From contig CAWBSR010000003.1 in the NCBI GenBank assembly GCA_963791545.1, positions 1 through 64,000 on the forward strand: a stretch of DNA of 64,000 bases. Reading direction: 5' to 3'. The position numbers were made by a program, and so were the translations under genes. The first letter of the stretch is position 1; the number at the start of each line of letters is the position of its first letter. The notes beneath the pieces were generated by a model that saw only the letters and a program-made list of their open reading frames with translations, was not told where the DNA came from and searched no databases. The stretch comes from JALYXV01 sp963791545. GTDB taxonomy: Bacteria > Actinomycetota > Acidimicrobiia > Acidimicrobiales > Palsa-688. Shown one piece after another: positions 34,600-43,616 of the stretch.

Positions 34600-35525
34600 G
34601 GGCCCTCCGGCGCCGGGGCGGCCGCGGTTCTCGTGTCCAGCCACCGCCGGAAACCGGCCGCGTTGGAATGGATGCCATTGAGGGTCTCCAGCTTCTCCCG
34701 CGCGACGGGATCGGTCCCCGCCAGCTGGTCGCCGAAGGCTGCCTCCAGCGCCGCCGCGATATCCCGGCCGTCCCGCCAGGCCGCCTCGGCGACCTCGGCC
34801 CAGTGGCGCAGGATCTCCTCCGCCTCCTCGAGCATGGGGAGCGGTTCCGGCAACAACCCGTAGTGGGCCAGCGCCACTCCGGCGGGCTGGCGGTCCCGGA
34901 ACCGGTGGAGGGAGTTGATGGCCAGATCCAGGTCGAAGTCGGGGGGCGGAGTAGCGGGGCGGATGATGCCGGCCGCAGGCAGCCGGACCCCGACCGCGTC
35001 GCCCGCGAAGAGGATGCCGCTCTCGGTGTCGTGCAGGGCCAGGTGGTGCTTGGCGTGGCCGGGCGAATCGACGGTCACCAGCCGGCGGTTGGGGCCGATC
35101 GCAATGGTGTCCCCGTCCTCCAGTAACTTGATGCGCTCCGCCGGGGTGGGGTCAAGGCGGCCGTACAGGCCGTCGAGCAGTGCTCCGTACACCCGGGCCG
35201 CGGAGTCGACCAGCCGGGTTGGGTCGACGAGATGGCGGGCCCCTTTCGGGTGGACGTAGATCGTGGCCTTGGGGAAGGCCCGGGCCACATTCCCGACCCC
35301 ACCGGCGTGGTCCAGATGGATGTGGGTGATGGCGATGCCCGCCAGCTCGTCGGCGTCGACGCCGTGGGTTTCCAGGGCCTGGAGCAGCGCGGGCACCGAG
35401 GACTGGCTGCCGGTTTCGACCAGCACCGGTGCCGGCCCTTCCACCAGATACCCGGCGGTTATCTCGTCCCAGCCGCCGAGCCGGGTGTCGATTTGCAGTA
35501 CCCCGGGGCCGATGTACTGGTCCAT
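34596..35525 (-). CDS. Metallo-beta-lactamase-fold hydrolase
   Basis: The 309-residue protein has the MBL signature THIHLDHAGG, followed by SPGHAKHHLAL and FAGDAVG, which supply the remaining metal ligands, and VALAHYG with a late His. Such proteins cover glyoxalase II-like thioesterases and lactonases; the C-terminal 90 residues are helical (WAEVAEAAWRDGRDI). No specific substrate can be assigned. First gene of a two-gene unit with the HAD hydrolase. Confidence 0.88.
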   Translation of the reverse strand: MDQYIGPGVLQIDTRLGGWDEITAGYLVEGPAPVLVETGSQSSVPALLQALETHGVDADELAGIAITHIHLDHAGGVGNVARAFPKATIYVHPKGARHLVDPTRLVDSAARVYGALLDGLYGRLDPTPAERIKLLEDGDTIAIGPNRRLVTVDSPGHAKHHLALHDTESGILFAGDAVGVRLPAAGIIRPATPPPDFDLDLAINSLHRFRDRQPAGVALAHYGLLPEPLPMLEEAEEILRHWAEVAEAAWRDGRDIAAALEAAFGDQLAGTDPVAREKLETLNGIHSNAAGFRRWLDTRTAAAPAPEGP

Positions 35526-35686
35526 AGGCGCTCGACCCTACTGGCCGGTGGCGGGGAGGCGGTCGGGTGGCAAGTCCGGGTGGAGCTTCTTCGGTGCCCG
35601 CCGCGAATGGCTCTCGGGTTTCGGCGCCCGGTCCCGGCGGGTATTGATTTTTCAGACGCGGGACCTGGACAGCAAGGAATAGCAAT

Positions 35687-36637
35687 ATGCGAAACAGCCG
35701 GAAAATAGAAACCGGTCGAGACCGGAAGGCCCTGGCCCGGGATGCCGGCTTGGGCCGCTTTTCGTTGGTGAGCGTTGTGGCCGGTGCCCTGGGGGGGCTG
35801 GCGGCGCTGGAGATTCTGCTCATTCTCGCCGGCGCCGTTGCGGTGGCGATCCACGGCAGCACCAGTTTCGCGGGCATGAGCGATGGGCGGTTCAAGGCGA
35901 CGACCGCGGTCGTGGCGGCCGTCGCGTTGTTTGTCGGCTTCCTGTTCGGTGGCTATGTCGCGGGTCGCCTGTCCCGGCGCAGCGGGGCGCTGCACGGGTT
36001 CCTGGCCGGTGCCGCAGGGCTCATCCTGTCGGGCCTGGGCGCCTTCGCTGTCATCCGAACCGGTACGGACAATGGGCTGGCCCGAGTGGCCCGCCATATC
36101 AATGTCGCCGCCACCTGGCACCAGTGGCGGTTCTTCGGCCTGGCCGGGATCGTGGTGGCAGCCGTCGCCATGGTGCTGGGCGGACTGGTGGGAGGCATCG
36201 AGGGCGAACGCTGGCACGGCAAGCTGCTGGCCCGGGCCGTGGACCCGTCCTTCGGGCCTGAGGCCGACCAGCGGGCCGAGGCCCACAAGCGCGCCACCGA
36301 GGCCGAGGTAGCCCGGCTCGCGGCGGCCAACCATGTGGGGCGCCTCACCGCAGCCGGCAAGACCGCCCACCCCACCCCGGCGGCCACGGAACCCATCGCC
36401 TCCACCGAACCCACCGTCCCCGCTACCTCAGGCCGCGACACCGTCAGGACATCGCGGCCGCAGGTGCCCGGAACCGACGCCGGGGCCTACCCGGGCGCCG
36501 ACCGGGCGGACCGAGTGGCCGCCTCCGACCGGGCCCAGGCGGCGGCGAGCAGTGATACCGCGGCTGCTGATGCCACGGTCGCGGACGGCGACACCCAGTC
36601 CCGCCGGGGCCGCCACCACCTCCTCGGGCGCCGGTAG
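35687..36637 (+). CDS. Four-helix membrane protein with acidic/Ala-rich tail
   Basis: I do not recognise this 316-residue protein. It has four predicted membrane helices (about residues 27-55, 70-92, 100-122 and 146-170), the second ending in FLFGGYVAGRLSRRSGALHG, a pattern seen in small actinobacterial membrane proteins of unknown role. From about residue 190 it is a hydrophilic cytosolic tail rich in Ala, Thr, Asp and Arg, ending RRGRHHLLGRR. ATG 35687 has AAGGAA 7 nt upstream. Confidence 0.75.
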   Translation: MRNSRKIETGRDRKALARDAGLGRFSLVSVVAGALGGLAALEILLILAGAVAVAIHGSTSFAGMSDGRFKATTAVVAAVALFVGFLFGGYVAGRLSRRSGALHGFLAGAAGLILSGLGAFAVIRTGTDNGLARVARHINVAATWHQWRFFGLAGIVVAAVAMVLGGLVGGIEGERWHGKLLARAVDPSFGPEADQRAEAHKRATEAEVARLAAANHVGRLTAAGKTAHPTPAATEPIASTEPTVPATSGRDTVRTSRPQVPGTDAGAYPGADRADRVAASDRAQAAASSDTAAADATVADGDTQSRRGRHHLLGRR

Positions 36638-36644
36638 TCGAACC

Positions 36645-36677
36645 GCCCGGCCGCCTTTTAGGCCCGGCCGCCTTCTA
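36645..36677. repeat. 16-bp direct repeat in intergenic gap
   Basis: GCCCGGCCGCCTTTTA (36645-36660) is followed after one base by GCCCGGCCGCCTTCTA (36662-36677), one mismatch. A further partial unit follows (GCCCGCCTGGGCCCGG). It fills the gap between two convergent genes and may act in termination. Confidence 0.55.
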
Positions 36678-36718
36678 CGCCCGCCTGGGCCCGGTTCTTC
36701 TAGACCCGGCCGGCGGCT

Positions 36719-38323
36719 CTAGGCCAGCGACACCAGGTCCAGCAGGTCGTCGCTCCAGGCGTCGACGGTGCCGTCGGGCATGATCAAAACCTCGTCGGGG
36801 TCGAGTTCGGTCACGAAGGTGCTGTCGTGGCTGACGACGACCATGGCGCCGGGCCACGCCGCCAAGGCCTGACCGATCGCTTCTCGCGAGGGAGGATCCA
36901 AGTTGTTGGTGGGCTCATCCAGCAGCAACAGGTTGTGCTTACCCGCGACCAGCTGGGCCAGGGCGAGCTTCGTTTTTTCCCCACCCGAGAGTGTCGAGGC
37001 GTCCTGGAACGCCATGTCCCCGGAGAGCCCGAACATGCCCAGCAGGGCCCGCATGGCGACATCGGGCATGGGCCCCACCGCCGACTCCCGCATGTGCCCG
37101 AGGACGGTCACGCCGGCCCGGATGCCCTCGTGCTCCTGGGCGTAGTAGCCCAACGACACGTCGAGGCCCAGCCGAGCGGTACCAGCCGACGCCTCAGAGA
37201 CGCCGGCCAGGATGCGCAGCAGGCTGGTCTTGCCGGCCCCGTTGAGTCCCATGACGAGAAGCCGTCGGCCTCGTTCGACCGCGAAGTTCACGTCTTCGAA
37301 GACGGGCGGCCCGGCGTACGCCTTGGCCAGATCGCTGACCTCCAGCACCACGCGGCCGGAATGGGGCGGCTCCGGCAGCCGCACCTTGTACCTGCGCTCC
37401 TTGGCGGGGCCGGTCACCGCCTCGGACTGGAGCCGGCCGACCCGCTTGTCGAGCGTCTTGGCGATGCGGGCCCGCTTGGCGGTCTGATGGCGCATGGCGT
37501 CGGCCAGCGACGCCAGCCGGTGGATCTCCGCCTTTTGGCGCTCCGCCAGCCGGCTCTGGCGCTCCTCGTCGGCGGCGCGGGACTTGCGGTACTGGGAGTA
37601 CGTGCCCTTGTACTCGACCATCTCGCCCTCATCGATGTGGAGAACCCGGCTGATGGCGGCATCCAGCAGATGCAGGTCGTGGCTCACCACGATCAGGGCG
37701 CCGCGGTAGGTGCGCAGGAAACCCATCAGCCAGTTCTTGGCGTCGCTGTCCAGGTGGTTGGTCGGCTCGTCGAGCAGCAGGACATCGCTGCCCGCGAACA
37801 GGATGCGGGCCAGTTCGATCCGCCGGCGCTCGCCGCCCGACAGGACCGTGATCGGCAGGTCGACCCGATCCCGCGACAGGCCGAGACCGTGGGCCAGCCT
37901 TCGCACCTCGGATTCGGCGGCGTAGCCGCCGTCGCCCCGGAAGGCGTCCTCGGCCCGGGCAAAACGGGCCACGTTGCGTTCTGACGGATCCTCTTCGATG
38001 GCCAGGCGCAGCTTCTCAAGTCGCACCGCCGCCTCGTCGAAGCCCCGGCCCGACAACACGTGGCACAGGCCGGTGGCATCGATGCCCGAACCCCGGGGCC
38101 GGGGGTCCTGGGGCAGGTAACCGAGGGCACCCTGATGGACACAGGTCCCTCCGGCCGGCAGGGCCTCGCCGGCCAGCACCTTGAGAAGGCTGGTCTTACC
38201 CGTCCCGTTGCGCCCCACCAGCCCCACCTTTTCGCCAGCGCGCACCGTGAAGGACGCCTCCACCAACGTGAGCCGCCCCCCCACTTCCACGCTGAGATCG
38301 CGGGCCTGGAGCATTCCCTCCAT
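36719..38323 (-). CDS. ABC-F family ATPase (duplicated, no membrane domain)
   Basis: The 534-residue protein has two ATPase domains in one chain: Walker A GRNGTGKTS and GLNGAGKTS, signatures LSGGERRRIEL and LSGGEKTKLAL, Walker B LLLDEPTNHLD and LLLDEPTNNLD, with the interdomain linker rich in basic residues (about 240-310). ABC-F proteins act on the ribosome, in translation control or antibiotic protection. Nothing distinguishes housekeeping from resistance members here. ATG 38323 is used; ATG 38314 is also possible. Longer in-frame extension upstream enters the palindromic repeat and is rejected. Confidence 0.92.
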   Translation of the reverse strand: MEGMLQARDLSVEVGGRLTLVEASFTVRAGEKVGLVGRNGTGKTSLLKVLAGEALPAGGTCVHQGALGYLPQDPRPRGSGIDATGLCHVLSGRGFDEAAVRLEKLRLAIEEDPSERNVARFARAEDAFRGDGGYAAESEVRRLAHGLGLSRDRVDLPITVLSGGERRRIELARILFAGSDVLLLDEPTNHLDSDAKNWLMGFLRTYRGALIVVSHDLHLLDAAISRVLHIDEGEMVEYKGTYSQYRKSRAADEERQSRLAERQKAEIHRLASLADAMRHQTAKRARIAKTLDKRVGRLQSEAVTGPAKERRYKVRLPEPPHSGRVVLEVSDLAKAYAGPPVFEDVNFAVERGRRLLVMGLNGAGKTSLLRILAGVSEASAGTARLGLDVSLGYYAQEHEGIRAGVTVLGHMRESAVGPMPDVAMRALLGMFGLSGDMAFQDASTLSGGEKTKLALAQLVAGKHNLLLLDEPTNNLDPPSREAIGQALAAWPGAMVVVSHDSTFVTELDPDEVLIMPDGTVDAWSDDLLDLVSLA

Positions 38324-38465
38324 GATGACGGGTAGAAGGGCGTTCCGGCGAACGGATTCCCTTAGCCTCAATCGGTGTGACCCGCCCTGCACCGCGGCAC
38401 GACCATGACGCGGGGTTTGCGGTCGCCTGGGCGGTACCGCTACTGGCCCGGCTGCGGCGAGAATC

Positions 38466-38521
38466 GGGGGGGTGCGCTGAAAAATCGCCGTGTACACGCA
38501 GATTTTTCAGCGCACCCCCCC
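38466..38521. repeat. Palindromic repeat, copy 1
   Basis: Two 21-bp arms (38466-38486 and 38501-38521) are perfect inverted copies, beginning with seven G and ending with seven C, around a 14-nt centre that itself contains the palindrome GTGTACAC. A related element lies at 50670-50722. It sits in the 230-bp gap between the ABC-F gene start and the larC stop. Confidence 0.9.
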
Positions 38522-38553
38522 GGAGATCGGTCCCGCAGTGCCGTGGTACGGGG

Positions 38554-39807
38554 CTAACCGGCCTGGTCGGGCGGCCCTTCGTGATCGGGCGGGTGGGTGC
38601 CACCGCTGGGATGTTCGGCCCGGCCGCCCCGGCGGCGGGCCACCCCTTCGGCCTGCCAGGTGATCTCGCGGATGGGCTTGCCGACCCGCTGCGCCACCCG
38701 GGCCACGTCGTCGTACTCCGCCTTGACCCGCCCCGGGCTGACCTTGATACGTACCGGGTAGCCCTCCACCTCGACCTCTTCGATATGGCGCCTCGCCAAC
38801 CACCGGGTCAGGGTCTGGCCCCGCACACCCAGCGTGCCCGTTTCTGCCATCATGACCTTGACGACCTGGTCGGCGAGCGCCGGGTCACACACAGCGCTGA
38901 CCATGTGGGCGGGCCGGCCCTTCTTCATGATCATGGGAGTGATCCAGGCGTCATTGGCCCCGGCGCCCAGCAGCTCTGCGACCGTGTGAGCCAGGACCTC
39001 CCCGGTGGCGTCGTCCAGATTGGCTTCCAGCAGGACGGCCGGGAGACCCGAGCTGACGAGCGGGTCGCGGGTCGCGCCATCGGCGAGGGTGGCTCTGCCG
39101 ATCACCACCTGGGTGGCGTTGGGAAGGCCGTCAATGTCGCGGCTGCCGGCGCCGAAGCCACTGGTTTCCACCCGCATGGGAGGCATGGGGCCCCACCCCA
39201 CCGCCAGAGCGGCCACGAGTGCGGCCCCGGTCGGCGTGGTGAGCTCGACCTGGAGGTCACGCCCGTAGGTGGGCGCCCCCCGCAGCAGTTCGATGACCGC
39301 GGGGGCCGGGTTGGGCAGGGCGCCGTGGCTGCTTCGGATCATTCCCGTGCCCGTGGCCACCGGGCTGGCGTGGACTTCGTCGACGCCCAGCAACTCCAGG
39401 GCGGTGCATGTGCCCACGATGTCCACGATGGCGTCGATCCCACCAAGCTCGTGGAAGTGCACCTGGGCCGGCGGCCGGCGGTGCAAGCGGCCCTCCACCT
39501 CGGCCAGCGCCTCGAACGTGGCCAGGGCCCGGACGCGGACCCGTTCCGGGAGCCGGGCCTCAGTTAGCAGTCCCGCAATGTGGGCGTGAGTTCGGACCAC
39601 CCCGGTCTCGGCAGCCTGGACGTTCACGTGGGTGGCGGCGATGCCACAACGCAGCACCGGCTCGGCACTGATATGCCAACCCTTGACCGGCAGGCCCCGG
39701 AGCACCGAGACCACGGCCTCGAGGTCGGCGCCGGCGTCGACCAGGCTGGCCAGGGCCATGTCGCCGGCAATGCCGGCAAAGCAGTGCCACCAGGCGATGG
39801 TGGTCAT
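38554..39807 (-). CDS. larC: Nickel-pincer cofactor insertion protein LarC
   Basis: The 417-residue LarC inserts nickel into the pyridinium dithiodicarboxylate precursor, giving the Ni-pincer nucleotide used by lactate racemase and related enzymes. Family features are the start WHCFAGIAGDMALASLVDAG, HFHELGGIDAIVDIVGT with its clustered His, the central ELTTPTGAALVAALA, and C-terminal EANLDDATGEV plus RPAHMVSAVC. In Lactobacillus larC is split and needs a programmed frameshift; here it is a single frame. It precedes larB's end by 109 bp on the same strand (larB is upstream). Confidence 0.93.
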   Translation of the reverse strand: MTTIAWWHCFAGIAGDMALASLVDAGADLEAVVSVLRGLPVKGWHISAEPVLRCGIAATHVNVQAAETGVVRTHAHIAGLLTEARLPERVRVRALATFEALAEVEGRLHRRPPAQVHFHELGGIDAIVDIVGTCTALELLGVDEVHASPVATGTGMIRSSHGALPNPAPAVIELLRGAPTYGRDLQVELTTPTGAALVAALAVGWGPMPPMRVETSGFGAGSRDIDGLPNATQVVIGRATLADGATRDPLVSSGLPAVLLEANLDDATGEVLAHTVAELLGAGANDAWITPMIMKKGRPAHMVSAVCDPALADQVVKVMMAETGTLGVRGQTLTRWLARRHIEEVEVEGYPVRIKVSPGRVKAEYDDVARVAQRVGKPIREITWQAEGVARRRGGRAEHPSGGTHPPDHEGPPDQAG

Positions 39808-39916
39808 GGCCGCCACCCCTCGCGGCCCGGCAGGCCCGGCCGACCCGGCCGCCCCGGCCGCCCGGCCCACCCGGCGGCCAGGGCCGCCACAAGGCGTCCC
39901 GAGTTGTGCCCGAGCA

Positions 39917-40687
39917 TTACTTTGGATCCCTCGTTCGGCGGCCGTCGGCGGGTCCCAGGATGCGGGCCACGGCGCAGGCGGCACCGAAGCCATTGTCGAT
40001 CCCGACCACGACCACGCCGGCCGCGCACGAGGCCAGCATGGCCAGCAGGGCAGTGACGCCTTCCAGTCCCGCTCCGTACCCGACGCTGGTCGGCACCGCC
40101 ACCAGCGGGGCGCCGGTCAGGCCGCCGATCACACTGGCCAGGGCCCCTTCCATGCCCGCAATGGCTACCACCGCGTCAGCCGTAGAGAGATCGTCGAGCA
40201 CGTCGACTAGGCGGTGGATTCCGGCCACGCCACAATCGGGGACCAGGCCCGCCTTGAAACCGAACGCGGCCAGCGCCGCCAGGCATTGCTCGGCGATGGG
40301 GAGGTCGGCGGTGCCCGCCGTGATGATGAGGACCTGTTCTGGCCGGGGCGGGGCGGGGCGCCAAACCACGGTGCTGCCGGTCCGGACACCACCGGGGTTG
40401 GCCTCCAGGGCGGCATCCGCCTGCTCGGAGTTGACCAGGGTCAGCAGCACCGGCCCGCCATGGGGCTCCGACATGAGTTCGGAAACGACGCCGGCGCACT
40501 GAGCGGCCGTTTTCCCCCTCCCATAGACCGCCTCGGGGAGACCTTGGCGGAGGGACCGGTGGTGATCGACGCGGGCATAGCCCAGGTCGGCGAAGGGCAG
40601 GCGCTGCAGTGCCCGCACCACCTCGTCGGGGCTGCGGGCACCGGAGCGGACCTGGTCGAGCAGATTTCGAAGGGCGGCCTCGTCCAT
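39917..40687 (-). CDS. larB: Pyridinium-3,5-biscarboxylate synthase LarB
   Basis: The 256-residue LarB carboxylates and hydrolyses nicotinate adenine dinucleotide, the first step of Ni-pincer cofactor synthesis. Its C-terminal half is PurE-like (ITAGTADLPIAEQC, VVAIAGMEGALASVIGGL, VPTSVGYGAG) and the N-terminal part has the LarB-specific DLGYARVDHHRSLRQGLPEAVYG, region about residues 33-56. larE and larA are not in the window. Its start lies only 23 bp from the divergent pheA start. Confidence 0.93.
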   Translation of the reverse strand: MDEAALRNLLDQVRSGARSPDEVVRALQRLPFADLGYARVDHHRSLRQGLPEAVYGRGKTAAQCAGVVSELMSEPHGGPVLLTLVNSEQADAALEANPGGVRTGSTVVWRPAPPRPEQVLIITAGTADLPIAEQCLAALAAFGFKAGLVPDCGVAGIHRLVDVLDDLSTADAVVAIAGMEGALASVIGGLTGAPLVAVPTSVGYGAGLEGVTALLAMLASCAAGVVVVGIDNGFGAACAVARILGPADGRRTRDPK

Positions 40688-40710
40688 GACCGTTCTATCC
40701 TGCCCGCACG

Positions 40711-41673
40711 ATGACTGATCGCGCCTCCCGGCCCCCTCGGATCGGCTTCCTCGGCCCGCCCGGCACCTTCTCCGAGGAGGCGCTGCTGTCCGAGCCCGAC
40801 CTGGCGGCGGCCGAAGTGGTGCCGCTGGCTTCATTCCCCGATGTGATTGCGGCGGTCGAGAACGGCGACACCGACTTCGGCTTCCTGGCCATCGAGAACT
40901 CGATCGAGGGGACGGTCAACACCAACCTCGACGCCCTGGTCTTCGATCGGGACCTGCTCATCGTCCGGGAAGTGGTGCTGGTCATCCAGCAGAACCTGCT
41001 GGCCCGGCCGGGAACGCGGCTGGAGGACGTCAAGCGGGTGGTCTCGTTTCCCCACGCCACTGCCCAGTGCCGGCGGTGGCTCCAGGCCCACGTCCCAGGA
41101 GTGGAAGAGGTGGCCTCGTCGTCGACAGCCGAGGGGGTACGCCAGGTCGGCGAGGAGCGGCCCGGAGACACCGCAGCCATCGGGACCCGCCTGGCGGCCT
41201 CCCTGTACGGCCTCGAGGTGCTGGCCGCAGACATCGAGGATCACGACGACAACGCCACCCGCTTCGTTCTGGTCGCCCCCTCCGAGGCCGGCATTCCGCC
41301 GCCGACCGGCCATGACAAGACCAGCATCGTGTGCTTCCAGTACGACGATAAGCCGGGGAGCCTGCATGGGATCCTGGGCCAGTTCTCGGCCCGCAACCTC
41401 AACCTGACCAAGCTGGAATCCCGGCCGACCAAGAAGGGGCTCGGGGACTACTGCTTCATAATCGACCTCGACGGCCACGTTTCCGACGAGGTGGTCGCGG
41501 ACTGCCTCCGGGATCTGCACGCCACGTTGCCGGCCGTGAAATTCCTGGGGTCATATCCGGCCGCCGGGGCCCATGGGCCGGAGCGGCGGCGTGACGCCGA
41601 GGCGTCGTGGAAGGCGGCCGACGAATGGATCGGTGCCTTGCGCGGGCGTATCCGAACCGGGGGCGGCGGGTAG
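40711..41673 (+). CDS. pheA: Prephenate dehydratase
   Basis: The 320-residue enzyme turns prephenate into phenylpyruvate in phenylalanine synthesis. The catalytic part has GPPGTFSEEAL, AIENSIEGTV, and the TRF motif (NATRFVLV); the C-terminal ACT domain with SLHGILGQF and LESRPTK binds phenylalanine for feedback control. A TATCCT box lies 9 nt before the ATG (40696-40701) in the very short gap to larB, so the start may be leaderless. The last 35 residues are a basic, unconserved tail. Confidence 0.95.
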   Translation: MTDRASRPPRIGFLGPPGTFSEEALLSEPDLAAAEVVPLASFPDVIAAVENGDTDFGFLAIENSIEGTVNTNLDALVFDRDLLIVREVVLVIQQNLLARPGTRLEDVKRVVSFPHATAQCRRWLQAHVPGVEEVASSSTAEGVRQVGEERPGDTAAIGTRLAASLYGLEVLAADIEDHDDNATRFVLVAPSEAGIPPPTGHDKTSIVCFQYDDKPGSLHGILGQFSARNLNLTKLESRPTKKGLGDYCFIIDLDGHVSDEVVADCLRDLHATLPAVKFLGSYPAAGAHGPERRRDAEASWKAADEWIGALRGRIRTGGGG

Positions 41674-41717
41674 GGTCTGAGGGGCGGCCGGGGCGGCCCG
41701 GCCGGATGGGCGGGCCA

Positions 41718-41802
41718 GGAGGGATGGCAGAGCGGCCGAATGCGAAGCTCTTGAAAAGCTTTGGGATGCAAGTCCCCGTGGGTTCAAATCCCACTCCCTC
41801 CG
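41718..41802 (+). tRNA. tRNA-Ser (anticodon TGA)
   Basis: The 85-nt class II tRNA has acceptor GGAGGGA with TCCCTCC, anticodon loop CTTGAAA giving TGA, a long variable arm (TTGGGATGCAAGTCCCC) and T-arm GTGGGTTCAAATCCCAC. Discriminator G; CCA not encoded. It reads UCA codons. Third tRNA-Ser in the window. Confidence 0.97.
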
Positions 41803-42120
41803 CGTAGCTCCCGGTGATGCCGACAGACACATTCGTCGTCCCAAATCGCAATGCGGTCCCCGGACACCCGCGAGCGGGAGGTGGGTACGGTCGGCGGATG
41901 GACGGCTGGGCCGGTTCGGGAACTACCTGCTACCGGTGCTGGAAGCCCCGACCTGTGACGTGGACCGCAATCCGGATGACAACCGCATTGCGAGCCGCTA
42001 CGGGGTTCGCCGTGACGGGCTGGTCCATCCGAGGGAAGCAATCACTCGGCTGCCCGATCGCGGTTATCAGCAGGCGGGACCGCGCCTACAGCATCGCAAT
42101 CGTCCCTCGAGCTGCCGCGG
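41803..42120. other. Intergenic region without clear gene
   Basis: These 318 bp between tRNA-Ser(TGA) and the coiled-coil gene hold no supported gene. One short plus-strand stretch around 41890-42070 reads RFGNYLLPVLEAPT and NRIASRYGVRRDG in a single frame, with some coding-like composition but no good start, so it may be a gene remnant. Confidence 0.4.
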
Positions 42121-43491
42121 TCATCGTGTTGGCGGCTGGTGAGGGGCGGGGGGTTCGAGCTCGTTCAACCGGCCCAGGAGCTGCTCGACTTGGGCGTCTG
42201 TGTGCGCCAGTCTGGAGGTCAAACGGCTCACCGCGTCTGTCAGTTGCTTGTCGGTCGTTCCCCACTTGGCAGCCACTTCGAGGTTTGTCATCTGATGCTT
42301 GACTCGATCAGAGAACTGATCAAGTTCGCGGCCCACGGCGGTCGCTAGGCGCTCGCCCAGCGCTTCCATCCGGCGGGCCAACCCGGCGACCTGGTCGATT
42401 AACGACATGAGGGTTGCCGACCACAGCCTCGTGTTCTCCCTGACCTCCCTCACCTGGAGGTCCAGATGCTCGATGGCGCCCAAGACTCGTGACGCGAGCC
42501 CGGTGTGGCGATCGACTGCCGCCCCCAGCTCTTGTTGGTTGTGCGACAGTGTCGCGAGCAGCCGTCGAACCTCGTCCCCGGCCGGCTCCGCCGGCGGGGC
42601 CGACGGCGGGTTCGCCGCCAGCAACGGGCGAAGTTCGTCTACGACCCTTCCTGCGACCGCCTCGGCGTTGCCGTCGTCGCCGCGAGTGATGAGGGGTCTG
42701 ATGCGCTCGAAGACCAAACCACCGACGCGCTCCGCGAGTGCCTGCAGGTCGATGTCGGCGGCCCCGCTCGGCGGGCCGGAGGTGTAAGCCCCGAGTGGCC
42801 TGCCCTGCAGCGTGCCGAAGGTGTCTTCAATGGTCCGTCTAATCAGGCTTTCGACCTCGCTGAGGTTGATGTCGACGGTCAACTGCATCAGCGACGACTG
42901 AATGGCGTTGGCGATCTCGGCTGCAGTGGGAATCTGGTCGAAGGCACGGGGGGGTTGGAGGCTCGAAGGAGTGGAGCGAGCCGGATCCACGCTCGACCGA
43001 CCGAGGTCGATTCCCCAGCGGCGCAACGTCTCGTCCCAGAGCCGCAGTGCCCCCAGCACCGCCTCGGGCGGACCCGTGTAGAGGTTGGGTGACGGGAAGC
43101 GATACTCCAGCACGCCATTAGTCGGGCGAATGAGCGCCCGCCGCTCCACGCCGGTCGGAGCCCGACCGACCAGATTGATCCCGCCGACGCCGTCGCGGCT
43201 GAAGCGTATTGCGGCGCGAAGGGCGGTGACTGCGTTGAGATCCGCGGACAGAACCGTCGGTCCGCGGTCATTGCGGTCGAAACGAAGGACCGAATAGCTC
43301 GCCGCCTCGCCCGGTTGGGGGGCGACAAACTCGGCTATCAGCTCAGCACCACCATGCGTCATCGCCATTGCCAGCAGGGAAACGATCACCCGCCCGGCCA
43401 CCGGGTTGTCGGTGGCGCGACGCTCGGTCACCGCAGTACGCAGAAGCCGCTCGAGGTAGCCCAAGCTGGCGGCGTCAGCGCGATCGGACAC
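42121..43491 (-). CDS. Coiled-coil protein, unknown family (paralog A)
   Basis: This 456-residue cytosolic protein has no signal peptide or membrane helix. It has an N-terminal alpha/beta part (about residues 1-165: YLERLLRTAV, PVAGRVIVSLLAMAM, LRLWDETLRRWGIDL), a helical middle with QLTVDINLSEVESLIRRTIE, and a long coiled coil from about 300 to the end (AGLARRMEALGERL, RLAHTDAQVEQLLGRLNELE). The whole plan recurs in the protein at 47317-48819. GTG 43491 is chosen by alignment with that paralog. I do not recognise the family. It is divergent from the exosortase-like gene. Confidence 0.75.
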   Translation of the reverse strand: MSDRADAASLGYLERLLRTAVTERRATDNPVAGRVIVSLLAMAMTHGGAELIAEFVAPQPGEAASYSVLRFDRNDRGPTVLSADLNAVTALRAAIRFSRDGVGGINLVGRAPTGVERRALIRPTNGVLEYRFPSPNLYTGPPEAVLGALRLWDETLRRWGIDLGRSSVDPARSTPSSLQPPRAFDQIPTAAEIANAIQSSLMQLTVDINLSEVESLIRRTIEDTFGTLQGRPLGAYTSGPPSGAADIDLQALAERVGGLVFERIRPLITRGDDGNAEAVAGRVVDELRPLLAANPPSAPPAEPAGDEVRRLLATLSHNQQELGAAVDRHTGLASRVLGAIEHLDLQVREVRENTRLWSATLMSLIDQVAGLARRMEALGERLATAVGRELDQFSDRVKHQMTNLEVAAKWGTTDKQLTDAVSRLTSRLAHTDAQVEQLLGRLNELEPPAPHQPPTR

Positions 43492-43616
43492 TCTGCAAAA
43501 CCCCCGCGACCTCACATAGGCGGACTCCCGTGGTCGTGGGAGGGGTCTGGACTCTACAGGGTGCACCGCGGGGGCCACCTTCGGGTCTGGCGACGACTGA
43601 TTAGTATGGCTTGCCT

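Noticed and set aside
38324..38497. N-terminal extension of the ABC-F frame
   Set aside because: It reads into the palindromic repeat and has non-coding composition.
41814..42302. 162-residue plus-strand frame after tRNA-Ser
   Set aside because: No motif, poor codon bias, and its second half overlaps the coiled-coil gene antisense.
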